Shown here: positions 44,037-52,577 of the stretch, piece by piece
Layout of the letters: every line of letters begins with the position of its first letter
Numbering within the stretch: position 1 is the stretch's first letter
Source of the DNA: Ditibartonella apis
Lineage (GTDB): Bacteria > Pseudomonadota > Alphaproteobacteria > Rhizobiales > Rhizobiaceae
Length of the DNA: 64,000 bases
Reading direction: 5' to 3'
NCBI RefSeq assembly: GCF_001952075.1
Contig: NZ_LXYU01000001.1
Coordinates: 186,001-250,000 of the forward strand
Translations under genes and position numbers: made by a program
Notes under the pieces: model-generated
Told to the model about the DNA's origin: nothing
Seen by the model: only the letters and a program-made list of their open reading frames with translations
The model's database searches: none

Positions 44037-44807
44037 ATGGCTGATTTCAGAAACTTTCGCCCGACGACAGTCACTCAGGCCGATGCTTCCATTGACCAAG
44101 GACTGCGCAGTTATATGCTAGGCGTCTACAACGCGATGGCAATCGGGCTTGTTATAACAGGTATCGCAGCGTTTGCTATTGCTTCACTTGCAACAACGAG
44201 CGATCCGACACCTTATATGTTACCCAATGGCGTCCATCTGACATCATTCGGTGTTACCTTTTATACGTCACCGTTTGCGTATGTTGTGATGTTTGCCCCG
44301 CTCATTGCAGTTTTCTTTCTAAGCTTCAAAATCGAGTCGTTGAGCACAAGTTCGGCGCGCGCATTGTTTTTTGTCTATGCAGCACTTGTCGGTTTGTCGC
44401 TTTCGTCAATCATTTTGCGCTACACACCTGCAAGCATTACGCAGACATTCTTTATCACTGCGGCTTCTTTCGGTGCCCTTTCACTCTATGGTTACACAAC
44501 AAGACGCGATCTGACAGGCATGGGGTCTTTCCTCTTTATGGGGTTGATTGGTCTTCTGCTTGCCATGGTTGTCAATTTGTTCCTTGGCTCGAATGCGCTG
44601 CAATTTGCAATCTCGATTATTGGTGTTCTTATTTTTGCCGGTCTTACCGCTTATGACACACAGACAATCAAGGTTATGTATTATGAAGGCGATGCTGAAG
44701 AAACACGTGGCCGCAAGGTTGTGATGGGTGCTTTGACACTCTATCTCGACTTCATCAATATGTTCGTTTTCTTGTTGCAATTCCTCGGTCAGAATCGCAA
44801 CTCCTAA
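44037..44807 (+). CDS. Bax inhibitor-1/YccA family membrane protein
   Basis: 256 residues with seven predicted membrane helices and the family's closing Asp pair (AGLTAYDTQTIKVMYYEGD). YccA in E. coli modulates the FtsH protease, and BI-1 proteins are reported as pH-gated calcium leaks; which applies here is unknown. The N-terminal ADFRNFRPTTVTQADASIDQ is typical of rhizobial members. Single gene followed by a terminator. Confidence 0.92.
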   Translation: MADFRNFRPTTVTQADASIDQGLRSYMLGVYNAMAIGLVITGIAAFAIASLATTSDPTPYMLPNGVHLTSFGVTFYTSPFAYVVMFAPLIAVFFLSFKIESLSTSSARALFFVYAALVGLSLSSIILRYTPASITQTFFITAASFGALSLYGYTTRRDLTGMGSFLFMGLIGLLLAMVVNLFLGSNALQFAISIIGVLIFAGLTAYDTQTIKVMYYEGDAEETRGRKVVMGALTLYLDFINMFVFLLQFLGQNRNS

Positions 44808-44831
44808 AAATTCGAATATAAAACGATTTTT

Positions 44832-44863
44832 AAACCCCGCCTTTTTTGAAGACGGGGTTTTTT
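44832..44863 (+). terminator. intrinsic terminator after the BI-1 gene
   Basis: AAACCCCG (44832-44839) pairs with CGGGGTTT (44853-44860), followed by a T-run. Confidence 0.85.
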
Positions 44864-44988
44864 AGGCCATTTTTAAAGGTGTTGGAATTTGCTTACCCGA
44901 TTATGTGCACGGTTTTCCGATAGAATTTAACCGATAAATGCAACAGCTTTCCGCTGCTTTTTCAAAGAAGCAAATCCAATGGATAGGA

Positions 44989-45357
44989 TCAAACAATCTT
45001 GAATAGTTTTTTATCAAACACTTTCAGAACATTGCGAAGTTCTTTACCACGTTTCAAGATCAACCCGCTTGCAGCAATGACGCTATAAGCACCCTGGCGG
45101 CTCGCCAATTTCGGATTTTTTTCGACACGGTAAAGCGGTATTTCCGCAGTGCGGCGAAATATGGAAAACACGGCTCTGTCATCAAGATGGTCAATCGCAT
45201 AATCACGCCATTCGCCGGCAGCGACCATTTGTCCATAAACCCGCAAAATCGCGTTCAGTTCAATCCGGTTAAAGGCAACAGGCCCTATATGTTTCCTGGA
45301 ACCGTTTTGTGAAAAAGCTTCGATTATTATTGCTTCATCGTCGCTCATATCAGCCAT
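44989..45357 (-). CDS. DUF2794 family protein
   Basis: 122 residues. The central block FNRIELNAILRVYGQMVAAG followed by EWRDYAIDHLDDRAVFSIFR is the DUF2794 signature, a family found in Alphaproteobacteria without known function. No membrane segment or signal peptide is seen, so it is probably cytosolic. GGAAG lies 9 bases before the ATG at 45357, which favours that start over the ATG three codons in. Confidence 0.83.
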   Translation of the reverse strand: MADMSDDEAIIIEAFSQNGSRKHIGPVAFNRIELNAILRVYGQMVAAGEWRDYAIDHLDDRAVFSIFRRTAEIPLYRVEKNPKLASRQGAYSVIAASGLILKRGKELRNVLKVFDKKLFKIV

Positions 45358-45572
45358 GGTGCTAATCTTCCAACATTTACGGATATTATTGTCCCATTTT
45401 AAATGGTGTAGACAATTTTTCTTGCAATAATTAAATCTTTTATCATATTCCAGTGAAAAAATAGATGGTAATAGTTTTCAATTTAGAGCGACAAATCTTG
45501 TAGTTTTAAAGCTGGCACTTCATATTATGGTTAAAGCTTTCGAGCGGGGCAACTCTGCTTTCAGAAAAAATC

Positions 45573-46460
45573 ATGGACATCCTCAAAAATAAAAAATTCC
45601 ATTGGCCAAGCCAATTAAGTCAAAAAGCCCTTCAGACAAGGTTGTTGCAAGCTGTCCGGAACCGTCATGGACACCGTCCGAAAGATGCCGATTGCGACAC
45701 TTATGATATGGTCGTCGGCTCTTACAATATTCATAAATGTGTTGGTGTCGACAATGTTTTCGATCCCGCACGAATTGTACATGTCGTTGCGGAACTTGAT
45801 CCCGATATTATGGCATTTCAGGAAGCCGACAAGCGTTTTGGCGAAAGAATAGGCTTGCTTGATCCGGAACTTTTGAAATCGGAAACCGGATTGGAACGCG
45901 TTCCGATCAATACCATGTCTCCACGTGGACTTGGCTGGCATGGCAATGCACTTTTCATCCGTAATGGCAAAGTCAAAGATATCGTTCAGCTCAATCTGCC
46001 CGGTGTTGAACCGCGCGGTGCACTCATTGTCGAGCTGGATATGCCGCTCGGGCTTATCCGCATTGTTGCAGCCCATTTCGGACTGTTGCATCATTCGAGG
46101 ATTCAGCAGGCAAAACTTATTCTGTCTATTCTGGAAAAACGTGAAATCATGCCGACAATTATGATCGGTGATCTGAATGAATGGCGACTTGGCAGGACAT
46201 CCTCCCTTAAAAGTCTTTCTCCGTTCTTTGATTTAAGACTCGGCACATTGCCAAGTTTTCCCTCCCGTTTCCCTGTTCTGGCACTAGACCGTGTTTTTGC
46301 CTATCCGCACGAGCTTGTTTCCAACATAGAAATTCATAACTCACCACTTGCACGGCTTGCTTCCGATCATCTGCCTATCAAGGCGGAGATCGACCTTGAA
46401 GGCGCTACCAAATTGCTGAAAGAACGCACAAAAACCGGAGCGATCAACCGCTTGAAATAA
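45573..46460 (+). CDS. endonuclease/exonuclease/phosphatase (EEP) family protein
   Basis: 295 residues with the EEP fold: SYNIHKCVG at the N-terminal strand, FQEADKRFG with the metal-binding Glu, AAHFGLLHHSR, GDLNEWRLG with the Asp-X-Asn, and ASDHLPIKAEI with the final Asp-His pair. Members cleave phosphodiesters of nucleic acids or phosphoinositide- and lipid-like substrates. It lies tail to tail with a phospholipase-D-type cardiolipin synthase, a pairing common in rhizobia, which points to phospholipid metabolism (inference). The ribosome site is weak. Confidence 0.88.
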   Translation: MDILKNKKFHWPSQLSQKALQTRLLQAVRNRHGHRPKDADCDTYDMVVGSYNIHKCVGVDNVFDPARIVHVVAELDPDIMAFQEADKRFGERIGLLDPELLKSETGLERVPINTMSPRGLGWHGNALFIRNGKVKDIVQLNLPGVEPRGALIVELDMPLGLIRIVAAHFGLLHHSRIQQAKLILSILEKREIMPTIMIGDLNEWRLGRTSSLKSLSPFFDLRLGTLPSFPSRFPVLALDRVFAYPHELVSNIEIHNSPLARLASDHLPIKAEIDLEGATKLLKERTKTGAINRLK

Positions 46461-46671
46461 GCTGATTGATAAGATTCGATAAACCGTGTCGCGCGTGAAA
46501 TAAAGGGTGATCGACCAACGCTGAAGGATTTGAAAACACGAAAGAAATCCGGTTTTCAAATTTATACTTCGGATTGCTGTTTAGATGGAAGAAGCTGGTA
46601 ACTCCAGCCGGTTATACATCGTATTTGCACGCAAAAAATCTTACCAATTTTTTCGAAGACGATGAAACGCT

Positions 46672-48132
46672 TCAAAGATAGGGCGAACCCAACCAGATCA
46701 TTTTGTCGATCAAACGCGAAAGAAACGGTCGTTTTAAAAGATCTTCCATTCTGACCTCATGCGCATTTTCCCGTTCGTGACTGATTTTTTGTGAAAGATA
46801 ACAGGCAAGCGACTCGTCGAATATTTCCATATCAATTTCGAAATTCAGTCTTAACGAGCGCGAGTCGAGATTTGACGAGCCGATATAACTCCAGCGATCA
46901 TCAATCTCCATGAGTTTGGAATGGTTGAATGGTCCTTCTGCACGCCATATGCGGCATCCGTCACGCAACAATTGGTCAAATTGCGCGCGCATGGCACAAT
47001 CGACAAGTTTCAGATTGTTATTTCCCGGTACAACAATATCAACTTCGACACCCCGACGGGCCGCTGTAACCAGCGCACTTATCAACTCCCGATCAGGCAA
47101 GAGATAAGGTGTCATGATGCGGATATGTCGTTCGGCAAGCGAGAATGCCCCGATCAACATATGCTGGTTTGTTTCAATCAACCGATCCGGACCGGTTGGT
47201 ACCACACGTATACACACCCCTTCATCGGAATTGTCCGTGATTGCAGGAATAGACCAGATTTTTGTATCGAGATTTTCGCCCTTCGCAAAAGCCCAGTCAT
47301 TGGCTGCTACCGAAAAAATATCGGCCACAGCAGGCCCCTCGACTCGAAAATGTGTGTCATCCGCGGTTTTTTCACCGCTGAATGTTTGGGAAAAACCGGC
47401 ACGTATATTCATCCCTCCGGTAAAAGCAACACTCCCGTCAACAACAAGAATTTTTCTGTGGGTGCGCAAATTGGCGTAAGGCAGCCGCAAACCGATTATG
47501 ATATTGCCGTTAAAAACAGCTACAGGAACGTTCTCGCGCCGCAAATCACGCACGATAGACGGTATCGAATAGCGGGCACCTACCGCATCAATCAGGACAC
47601 GCACCTCGACACCGCGACGCACCGCGTCCGCTAAAGCAGCAACAAAAAGTTCTCCCATACTATCGCGGTCAAAAATATAGCATTCAAGAATTAACGAACG
47701 CTTCGCCGTACCGATTGCCTTTAACATCGCACTGTAAGCTTCGTCGCCATTATCAAGCACCGTCAGGTGATTGCCATGTGTCATGCGGCCGAGACTCACA
47801 TTATCGCCGAGTTTTTTCATCGGCAGGGCAAGACGGCCAAATCTTTCCAGAATATAGCTATCCGAACAATCATAATTTTCGGCACGCGCACGCCCTTTTC
47901 CACCGGCATGACGATGACGTTTATAGACAACGTTGTCATGCATCCGGTTGATACCGAAAATACCATAGATTAAGGCTCCGATAATGGGCGAGAGCATAAT
48001 AACACCAACCCATCCTATAGCGGTACGAACCTCCTGTTTTGTCATGGTGGCGTGGATTGCTGCCCCAAGCCCCAGAAAAAACGATAATACGGCTAGGATA
48101 TGCGGCCAATAATTTTCAATAAACACATCCAT
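46672..48132 (-). CDS. cls: cardiolipin synthase (phospholipase D family)
   Basis: 486 residues. Two N-terminal membrane helices (about 10-30 and 38-60) precede two HKD active-site motifs, HRKILVVDGSVAFTGGMN (about 220) and HSKLMEIDDRWSYIGSSN (about 400). The enzyme joins two phosphatidylglycerols to cardiolipin and glycerol at the inner membrane. The PLDNc-type N-terminus and the overall length match bacterial ClsA. The ATG at 48132 follows an AAAGCAAAG stretch. Confidence 0.92.
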   Translation of the reverse strand: MDVFIENYWPHILAVLSFFLGLGAAIHATMTKQEVRTAIGWVGVIMLSPIIGALIYGIFGINRMHDNVVYKRHRHAGGKGRARAENYDCSDSYILERFGRLALPMKKLGDNVSLGRMTHGNHLTVLDNGDEAYSAMLKAIGTAKRSLILECYIFDRDSMGELFVAALADAVRRGVEVRVLIDAVGARYSIPSIVRDLRRENVPVAVFNGNIIIGLRLPYANLRTHRKILVVDGSVAFTGGMNIRAGFSQTFSGEKTADDTHFRVEGPAVADIFSVAANDWAFAKGENLDTKIWSIPAITDNSDEGVCIRVVPTGPDRLIETNQHMLIGAFSLAERHIRIMTPYLLPDRELISALVTAARRGVEVDIVVPGNNNLKLVDCAMRAQFDQLLRDGCRIWRAEGPFNHSKLMEIDDRWSYIGSSNLDSRSLRLNFEIDMEIFDESLACYLSQKISHERENAHEVRMEDLLKRPFLSRLIDKMIWLGSPYL

Positions 48133-48322
48133 TGGTTACTTTGCTTTCGTTGGTCTTCACAGACGTTGATAACCGCTACAATGATTAACCTTCTTTATTT
48201 CTATGTTACTTCTTTCTTATATTCTATGATAAAGGTGGCGCGAAAATGGTATTGCCGGCATGAAAAAGCAATGCCATAAAACGTAATGTTCTGGAACAGT
48301 CATTTTGAAAAGGAAAACCGTC

Positions 48323-48895
48323 GTGAGTTCAAATAATTGGAATCCGTTGGAAGGTGCACACGAGCTATCGGCGAAATGGGGCTGGTTTTTGGTTCTTGGA
48401 ATCATCCTTCTTGTTGTCGGTATTATTGCCGCTTTCACATTACCTTTTGCAACGGAAGCCGTTGCTATTTATATCGGCATTATGATGCTTGTGGGTGGTA
48501 TCGTGCAGATCATCCACGCTTTCGGCGTTAAAAGTTGGGGCCGTTTTTTCTACTGGTTGTTAGCCGGTATTCTTTATACATTCGGTGGCATTGTCTGCCT
48601 TGTTCAACCGGTTCTGGCAGCGGCTGTCTTCACTTTCCTGCTCGGATTTTTGCTGGTCGTTGCCGGCGTTATCCGTGTGGTTATCGGTTTTCAGAGCCGC
48701 GAACTTAAAGGTCATGGATGGATTATTGCTGCAGGTATCATTACCGCTATTGCCGGCCTTATTATTACGACCGGCTGGCCTGCCAATACGCTATGGGTTT
48801 TGGGATTGTTCCTGTCGATTGATCTGATCTTTCAAGGATGGGGATGGATCGGTTTTGCAATCGGGTTACATTCGCTTAAAAATTCGGGCCTATAA
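48323..48895 (+). CDS. HdeD family membrane protein
   Basis: 190 residues from a GTG at 48323 (a TTG at 48305 is possible; AAAAGG sits nine bases before the GTG). Six helices in three repeated hairpins, with VGIIAAFTLPFATEAVAIYI and LFLSIDLIFQGWGWI typical of the DUF308/HdeD family. HdeD protects E. coli against acid at high cell density; the rhizobial role is not known. Shares a bidirectional terminator with the converging rlpA-like gene. Confidence 0.88.
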   Translation: MSSNNWNPLEGAHELSAKWGWFLVLGIILLVVGIIAAFTLPFATEAVAIYIGIMMLVGGIVQIIHAFGVKSWGRFFYWLLAGILYTFGGIVCLVQPVLAAAVFTFLLGFLLVVAGVIRVVIGFQSRELKGHGWIIAAGIITAIAGLIITTGWPANTLWVLGLFLSIDLIFQGWGWIGFAIGLHSLKNSGL

Positions 48896-48904
48896 AGTTT
48901 GAAT

Positions 48905-48936
48905 AAAAAAGGGGAAGAATATTCTTCCCCTTTTTT
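48905..48936. terminator. 32-bp perfect palindromic bidirectional terminator
   Basis: AAAAAAGGGGAAGAAT followed by its exact reverse complement. It lies between the convergent HdeD and RlpA-like genes and offers a T-run on each strand. Confidence 0.95.
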
Positions 48937-48946
48937 AACTTTTATC

Positions 48947-49339
48947 TCAGCTTAACCGTTCATAACAAACATTTGTTAGTCCGTGTTGCACGAAGCCAAG
49001 CTCGGCGGCTGCACCTTTGGACAAATCGAGTATACGACCGGCAATAAACGGCCCGCGATCATTAATACGTACGATAATCGATTTTCCATTGAATTTATTG
49101 GTCACGCGAATTTTGCTTCCAAGCGGTAATGTCTTATGCGCTGCTGTCATACCGAAAGGATTCATCTTTTCACCAGAGGCCGTTTTCGAGTGCAATGCAT
49201 ACCATGATGCACCGCCGCACTGGTTACCATGACTGACATTGCCATGGTGTACACTGGCTTGACCAAGATTGATAAAACTGACAACAAAGATTGCTGCCAA
49301 GAACGGTAGAAGTCTTATTTTATCGGCTAAAAAACACAT
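48947..49339 (-). CDS. RlpA-like double-psi beta-barrel protein
   Basis: 130 residues with a signal peptide (cleavage likely after NLGQA) and one DPBB domain. GGASWYALHSKTASGEKMN, MTAAHKTLPLGSKIRVTN and VRINDRGPFIAGRILDLS are the RlpA core, including the Asp and His of the active site. RlpA acts in Pseudomonas as a lytic transglycosylase on denuded glycan strands at the septum. There is no lipobox Cys and no SPOR domain, so this is a short secreted form. It could offset the absence of mltA beside timA, but that is speculation. Confidence 0.88.
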   Translation of the reverse strand: MCFLADKIRLLPFLAAIFVVSFINLGQASVHHGNVSHGNQCGGASWYALHSKTASGEKMNPFGMTAAHKTLPLGSKIRVTNKFNGKSIIVRINDRGPFIAGRILDLSKGAAAELGFVQHGLTNVCYERLS

Positions 49340-49510
49340 ATCCTGCTAACTGGTTGGAGTTTCGGGGATTAAGCGAAATGAGGATATAACCTATGGTTGT
49401 GTCGTTCACATGGCCGTGAAAAGGCATTTTTGCAATTATTATCAATTAGTTGACCTATTTTGGGTCAATTTTCTATGCAACCCTGCGTTTTTAATAAGCA
49501 TGGACGAAAG

Positions 49511-49894
49511 ATGAAAGAATCCAACACACCGACGCCGTTACGCATTATCTATCTGGTGATCGGTTGTCTTATGATTGTTTTGGGGATTGTTGGCGCCGTT
49601 CTACCTATTATGCCGACAGTGCCATTTTTGCTTGTTGCGTCGTGGTGTTTCGCAAGGTCATCTCCGCGTTTTCATAATTGGCTTCATAACCACAAGGTTT
49701 TCGGCCCCCCGATCAAACAATGGGAAGAACAAGGGGTCATATCACCTTTTATCAAATTCCTTGCTGTTGGCGGAATGGCTGTCGGTTTTTGTTCGTTCTT
49801 GCTCATTGCCCAACCGGTTTTATGGTTGGCATTGATAACAATTGCCGTATTAATTTTAATTTCTATCTATATTTTGACGCGACCGTCCCGCTAA
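49511..49894 (+). CDS. YbaN/DUF454 family inner-membrane protein
   Basis: About 127 residues. GCLMIVLGIVGAVLPIMPTV followed by PFLLVASWCFARSSPRFHNW is the family signature, and NHKVFGPPIKQWEEQGVI follows; two more helices close the protein. Function unknown. The ATG at 49511 gives the usual family N-terminus; in-frame starts at 49475 and 49460 would add a Cys-containing extension not expected in the family. Confidence 0.87.
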   Translation: MKESNTPTPLRIIYLVIGCLMIVLGIVGAVLPIMPTVPFLLVASWCFARSSPRFHNWLHNHKVFGPPIKQWEEQGVISPFIKFLAVGGMAVGFCSFLLIAQPVLWLALITIAVLILISIYILTRPSR

Positions 49895-50083
49895 CGTTTT
49901 GGCCGCTTACGGTTTCAGGACATGAATCTTGTCACCGGTCTTGAGAACCGGAATGACGGCTCTACAATGAAAATAATTTTCATTCGTTCCGCTTTTGTCA
50001 AAGAAAATTCGAGCTTCTTTCGTGAACTTCCCAATGAGCCTTATTTTCCGATTTTTCATAAAAACAACTATCAAATCAACAAA

Positions 50084-50111
50084 TAAAAAAGCGCGGAAGA
50101 ACCCGCGCTTT
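50084..50111 (-). terminator. intrinsic terminator of the L,D-transpeptidase gene
   Basis: AAAGCGCGG (50088-50096) pairs with CCGCGCTTT (50103-50111); read leftward it ends in six T residues. It lies about 50 bases past the stop. Confidence 0.85.
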
Positions 50112-50158
50112 AAACAGAGATAACATTCGACGCCAATTATTTTACAACCGGCTTCGGG

Positions 50159-50779
50159 CTATTTTACAATCACCTTTGCACCAATTTCCGTGCGGTTATA
50201 GAGGTCTATAATATCTTGATTGATAAGACGGATGCAGCCGGATGAAACATTGGTGCCAATTGACCACCATTCAGGTGTGCCATGCAGCCTGAACATACTG
50301 TCTTTACCATCTTTATAGAGATAGAGTGCCCGAGCACCAAGCGGATTTTGCAAGCCCGGTTTCATTCCACCGGCAAACTCTTTCAATTCAGGTTGACGTA
50401 CCAACATACGCTGTGGCGGTACCCAGTTAGGCCATTCTGCCTTGCGCCCGATTGTAGCGTTACCCGTCCAGCGGAAACCATCACGCCCTACGCCGATGCC
50501 ATAACGCATGGCCTTGCCATCCGGCATGATATAATAAAGATATTTGGCTCCGGTATCGATGATAATTGTGCCGGGTTTCTCATCACTGGGATAGCCGACA
50601 ATCTGGCGGCGAAACTCCGGCTTGATCTCGTTTGCTTTGATTGCGGGTATAACAAAACCACCATCATTGACCTGAGAATAGGCCGCAAGCGTTGATGACG
50701 AGCCTCCTGTTGTTGTACAACCGGCAAGCGTTGCGCTGGCGAGCAGTCCGGCAGCTAACAAAACAAATTTTACGCGCAT
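50159..50779 (-). CDS. L,D-transpeptidase (YkuD) lipoprotein
   Basis: 206 residues. The N-terminus has a lipoprotein signal with the lipobox LAGC (Cys near residue 20). The YkuD domain (about 75-205) ends in the catalytic motif HGTPEWWSIGTNVSSGCIRL with His, Ser-X-Gly-Cys and Arg. Such enzymes make 3-3 crosslinks in peptidoglycan or tether outer-membrane proteins to it; L,D-crosslinks are abundant in Rhizobiales. The ATG at 50779 follows GAGGGG; an upstream TTG (50797) is less likely. Confidence 0.93.
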   Translation of the reverse strand: MRVKFVLLAAGLLASATLAGCTTTGGSSSTLAAYSQVNDGGFVIPAIKANEIKPEFRRQIVGYPSDEKPGTIIIDTGAKYLYYIMPDGKAMRYGIGVGRDGFRWTGNATIGRKAEWPNWVPPQRMLVRQPELKEFAGGMKPGLQNPLGARALYLYKDGKDSMFRLHGTPEWWSIGTNVSSGCIRLINQDIIDLYNRTEIGAKVIVK

Positions 50780-51534
50780 ATTCCCCTCTTTAATCAATAG
50801 GCCAAATCAGCAGACACGAATCGTATTCGTGTCACTCAATTAAATCCGCGATTGTTAATAGGCTATTAACCTTATACAGTTTGCGTAATTTTGATAGAAA
50901 AAACTGTTTGGTTGAAAAATTTTACCCCGTTTTTTCTTCAAACGCGACCAAAACAGACTGGTCTTTCGAGTTGTCTAGAAAAGATGAACGAGAAACTTCG
51001 AAGTTGCAAAAGCAACGAAGGTCATTCATGAAATATTTTTCGGATGAATATTTTTTTCGAAAAATAAAGGAATTTACTTGGGATAGATTTAAAAATTCAA
51101 TTACACGTTGATAATTTCATTACTAATTTTCATAAATACAATAATATTGCGATAGAGAGAAAACGCATAAAATATAATATTGTTATGATGATCTCGATTT
51201 TGTGATTTTCAAACCGTATTTTTTACTTTGTCGCAACACCGAAGTAAATTAACATTCTTAACAGATAGAGGAAGAATGAGCCTTAACAGATAGAGGAAGA
51301 ATGAGCCTTTTTAATGCCGGAAAACGAAAGGTTCTTTGCTTGAACATCTTCAAGCCACCTGATTTTGAAATGCTCGACGGAGCAAAATAATTTCAGGTTG
51401 ATCAGGTAATTTGGCGATTATTTTATCGGATATGATTTGATGAATGGATAAGGTTGATCGGGATAGACAATCAAAACTACTAAAATCAAGGGCAAAACAA
51501 ATAAAACCAAGTCCAAAACAAATAAAAATACCGG
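50780..51534. other. AT-rich intergenic stretch upstream of the L,D-transpeptidase gene
   Basis: About 750 bases with no convincing gene. A 76-codon plus-strand frame (50881-51111) is rich in Lys, Phe and Arg but resembles nothing known. It carries a 25-bp tandem repeat (51257-51306) and leads into the sRNA locus. Confidence 0.55.
51257..51306. repeat. 25-bp perfect tandem repeat, two copies
   Basis: Two identical 25-bp units, 51257-51281 and 51282-51306, each beginning CTTAACAGATAGAGG and ending AATGAGC. Function unknown; a recent duplication is the simplest reading. Confidence 0.95.
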
Positions 51535-51535
51535 A

Positions 51536-51652
51536 AAAGAAAAAGGCCGCGCGGGAGGAGATGCGCAGCCTTTGATTCCGAATGCAGCTATGGGAGGAGG
51601 AGGTGCTGCATTCAACTTGCTGGATTTGGGAGGAGGAGTAATCCAGCAAGAG
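51536..51652 (-). ncRNA. candidate alpha-r14 (NfeR1-like) trans-acting sRNA
   Basis: Read leftward, three consecutive hairpins follow one another with almost no spacer. Hairpin 1 has a perfect 10-bp stem (51641-51650 / 51616-51625), hairpin 2 a perfect 9-bp stem (51605-51613 / 51580-51588), and hairpin 3 an 11-bp stem with one wobble (51563-51573 / 51542-51552) followed by the terminator tract TTTTTCTTTT. Each loop shows CUCCUCCC, and loops 1 and 2 the longer CUCCUCCUCCC, complementary to Shine-Dalgarno sequences. Three stem-loops with anti-SD loops, about 115-120 nt long, is the architecture described for rhizobial alpha-r14 sRNAs such as NfeR1 of Sinorhizobium. Such RNAs pair with ribosome sites of transporter mRNAs. 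The 5' end is inferred from promoter placement, not measured. Confidence 0.82.
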
Positions 51653-51658
51653 GTAAAA

Positions 51659-51688
51659 TATTGCATCAGCCGCCGAACAACAACCCAC
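51659..51688 (-). promoter_or_regulatory. possible sRNA promoter
   Basis: Read leftward, TTGTTG is followed after 16 bases by ATATTT, or after 14 by CAATAT, placing a start near 51652 just before hairpin 1. The fit to a housekeeping promoter is only moderate. Confidence 0.4.
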
Positions 51689-51691
51689 AAT

Positions 51692-51712
51692 TATGCATAG
51701 CTGTTATGCATA
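51692..51712. promoter_or_regulatory. paired TATGCATA palindromes, possible operator
   Basis: TATGCATA occurs at 51692-51699 and 51705-51712, separated by GCTGT. Each octamer is itself a palindrome. They lie about 40-60 bases upstream of the inferred sRNA start and 30-50 past the GT25 stop, a suitable place for an activator. No known factor is assigned. Confidence 0.45.
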
Positions 51713-51743
51713 TAGAAAGCCGTTTGTTTTCAAACGGTTACGG

Positions 51744-52517
51744 TTAGCGAAAGGGCACAACGCCCCAATAATAGTGGAAAAATGTCTTTAAAAACCAAGG
51801 TTTCAGATAACGTTTTTTAAAACGATTTAGTTCGCGACATACTTTTTGTAGAAATTGACGATCCGGTTTGATAGTTTTGGCTTTTTTTCGTTCCAAAAGA
51901 ATGGTGCTGGTAAGTCCGATCTGGACGACAATCGCCGGAAAAATTTGTTCGATATTAAGTGACCCGAAAACTCCGCATTCCGGATTGTACATAATTTCAT
52001 CAATCGGTGCAGTAACAAGTTTGACTTCATCATATAGTCGTCTGGCACAAGCTTTGGATATAATGTAGCCGCCGGAACAATAATGTTTGGTCACCAGCCG
52101 TCCAAGTTTATAATTGTCAGCAAGTTCAGTATCGAATTTTTTTAAAACACAAACGATTTGGGCAGTATCCAGCTTAACGATATCACACCCTTCAGGCACC
52201 CAATCCGCATTTTTCAAAAACTGATGAGCATGGGTGGAAAGTTTTATATCGTCTTCGAATACCGCCCCATAGGGTTCATCGCCTTCAGCAATCAACCGCC
52301 AGCATTCAAGATGACTGAGAAAACAGCCAACTTCGGCTCTCGTGATTTTTTTAGGCCACTTGCGAATACGCGTCAGCTTGTCGAATTGCTCTTCAGACAA
52401 AGAATGTCCGTCAACGGCTTTGACCCGGGTAAAACCGAGACCTTGTTTGGTAAATATGCTTTTTATATGAATTAACCTCTCTTCGGAGCGATCAAGATTA
52501 ATCACATAACGTTTCAT
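51744..52517 (-). CDS. glycosyltransferase family 25 protein
   Basis: 257 residues. The N-terminal RYVINLDRSEERL, FTRVKAVDGHSLSEEQ, EVGCFLSHLECWRLI and the acidic motif AVFEDDIKLS are those of GT25 enzymes, which add sugars (often galactose) to lipopolysaccharide or lipooligosaccharide in Gram-negative bacteria. The basic C-terminus (KKRYLKPWFLKTFF) may bind the inner membrane. It lies 60 bases after sitD on the same strand, with a hairpin in the gap and no clear ribosome site outside it. Confidence 0.87.
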   Translation of the reverse strand: MKRYVINLDRSEERLIHIKSIFTKQGLGFTRVKAVDGHSLSEEQFDKLTRIRKWPKKITRAEVGCFLSHLECWRLIAEGDEPYGAVFEDDIKLSTHAHQFLKNADWVPEGCDIVKLDTAQIVCVLKKFDTELADNYKLGRLVTKHYCSGGYIISKACARRLYDEVKLVTAPIDEIMYNPECGVFGSLNIEQIFPAIVVQIGLTSTILLERKKAKTIKPDRQFLQKVCRELNRFKKRYLKPWFLKTFFHYYWGVVPFR

Positions 52518-52519
52518 GG

Positions 52520-52553
52520 AGCTTAAGCCTCAGTGACAAATTAGGCTTAAGCT
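52520..52553 (-). promoter_or_regulatory. 11-bp hairpin in the GT25 leader
   Basis: AGCTTAAGCCT (52520-52530) and AGGCTTAAGCT (52543-52553) form a perfect stem with a 12-base loop, ending two bases before the GT25 ATG. The only SD-like bases (GAGG) lie in the stem. No T-run follows, so it is not an ordinary terminator. Confidence 0.6.
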
Positions 52554-52577
52554 TCTAACATTAAACGGGGACAATAC

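Noticed and set aside
51350..51690. Two minus-strand frames of 112 and 90 codons
   Set aside because: They run through the three sRNA hairpins, and the repeated Ser/Pro stretches come from the CUCCUCC loops. The RNA explanation fits better.
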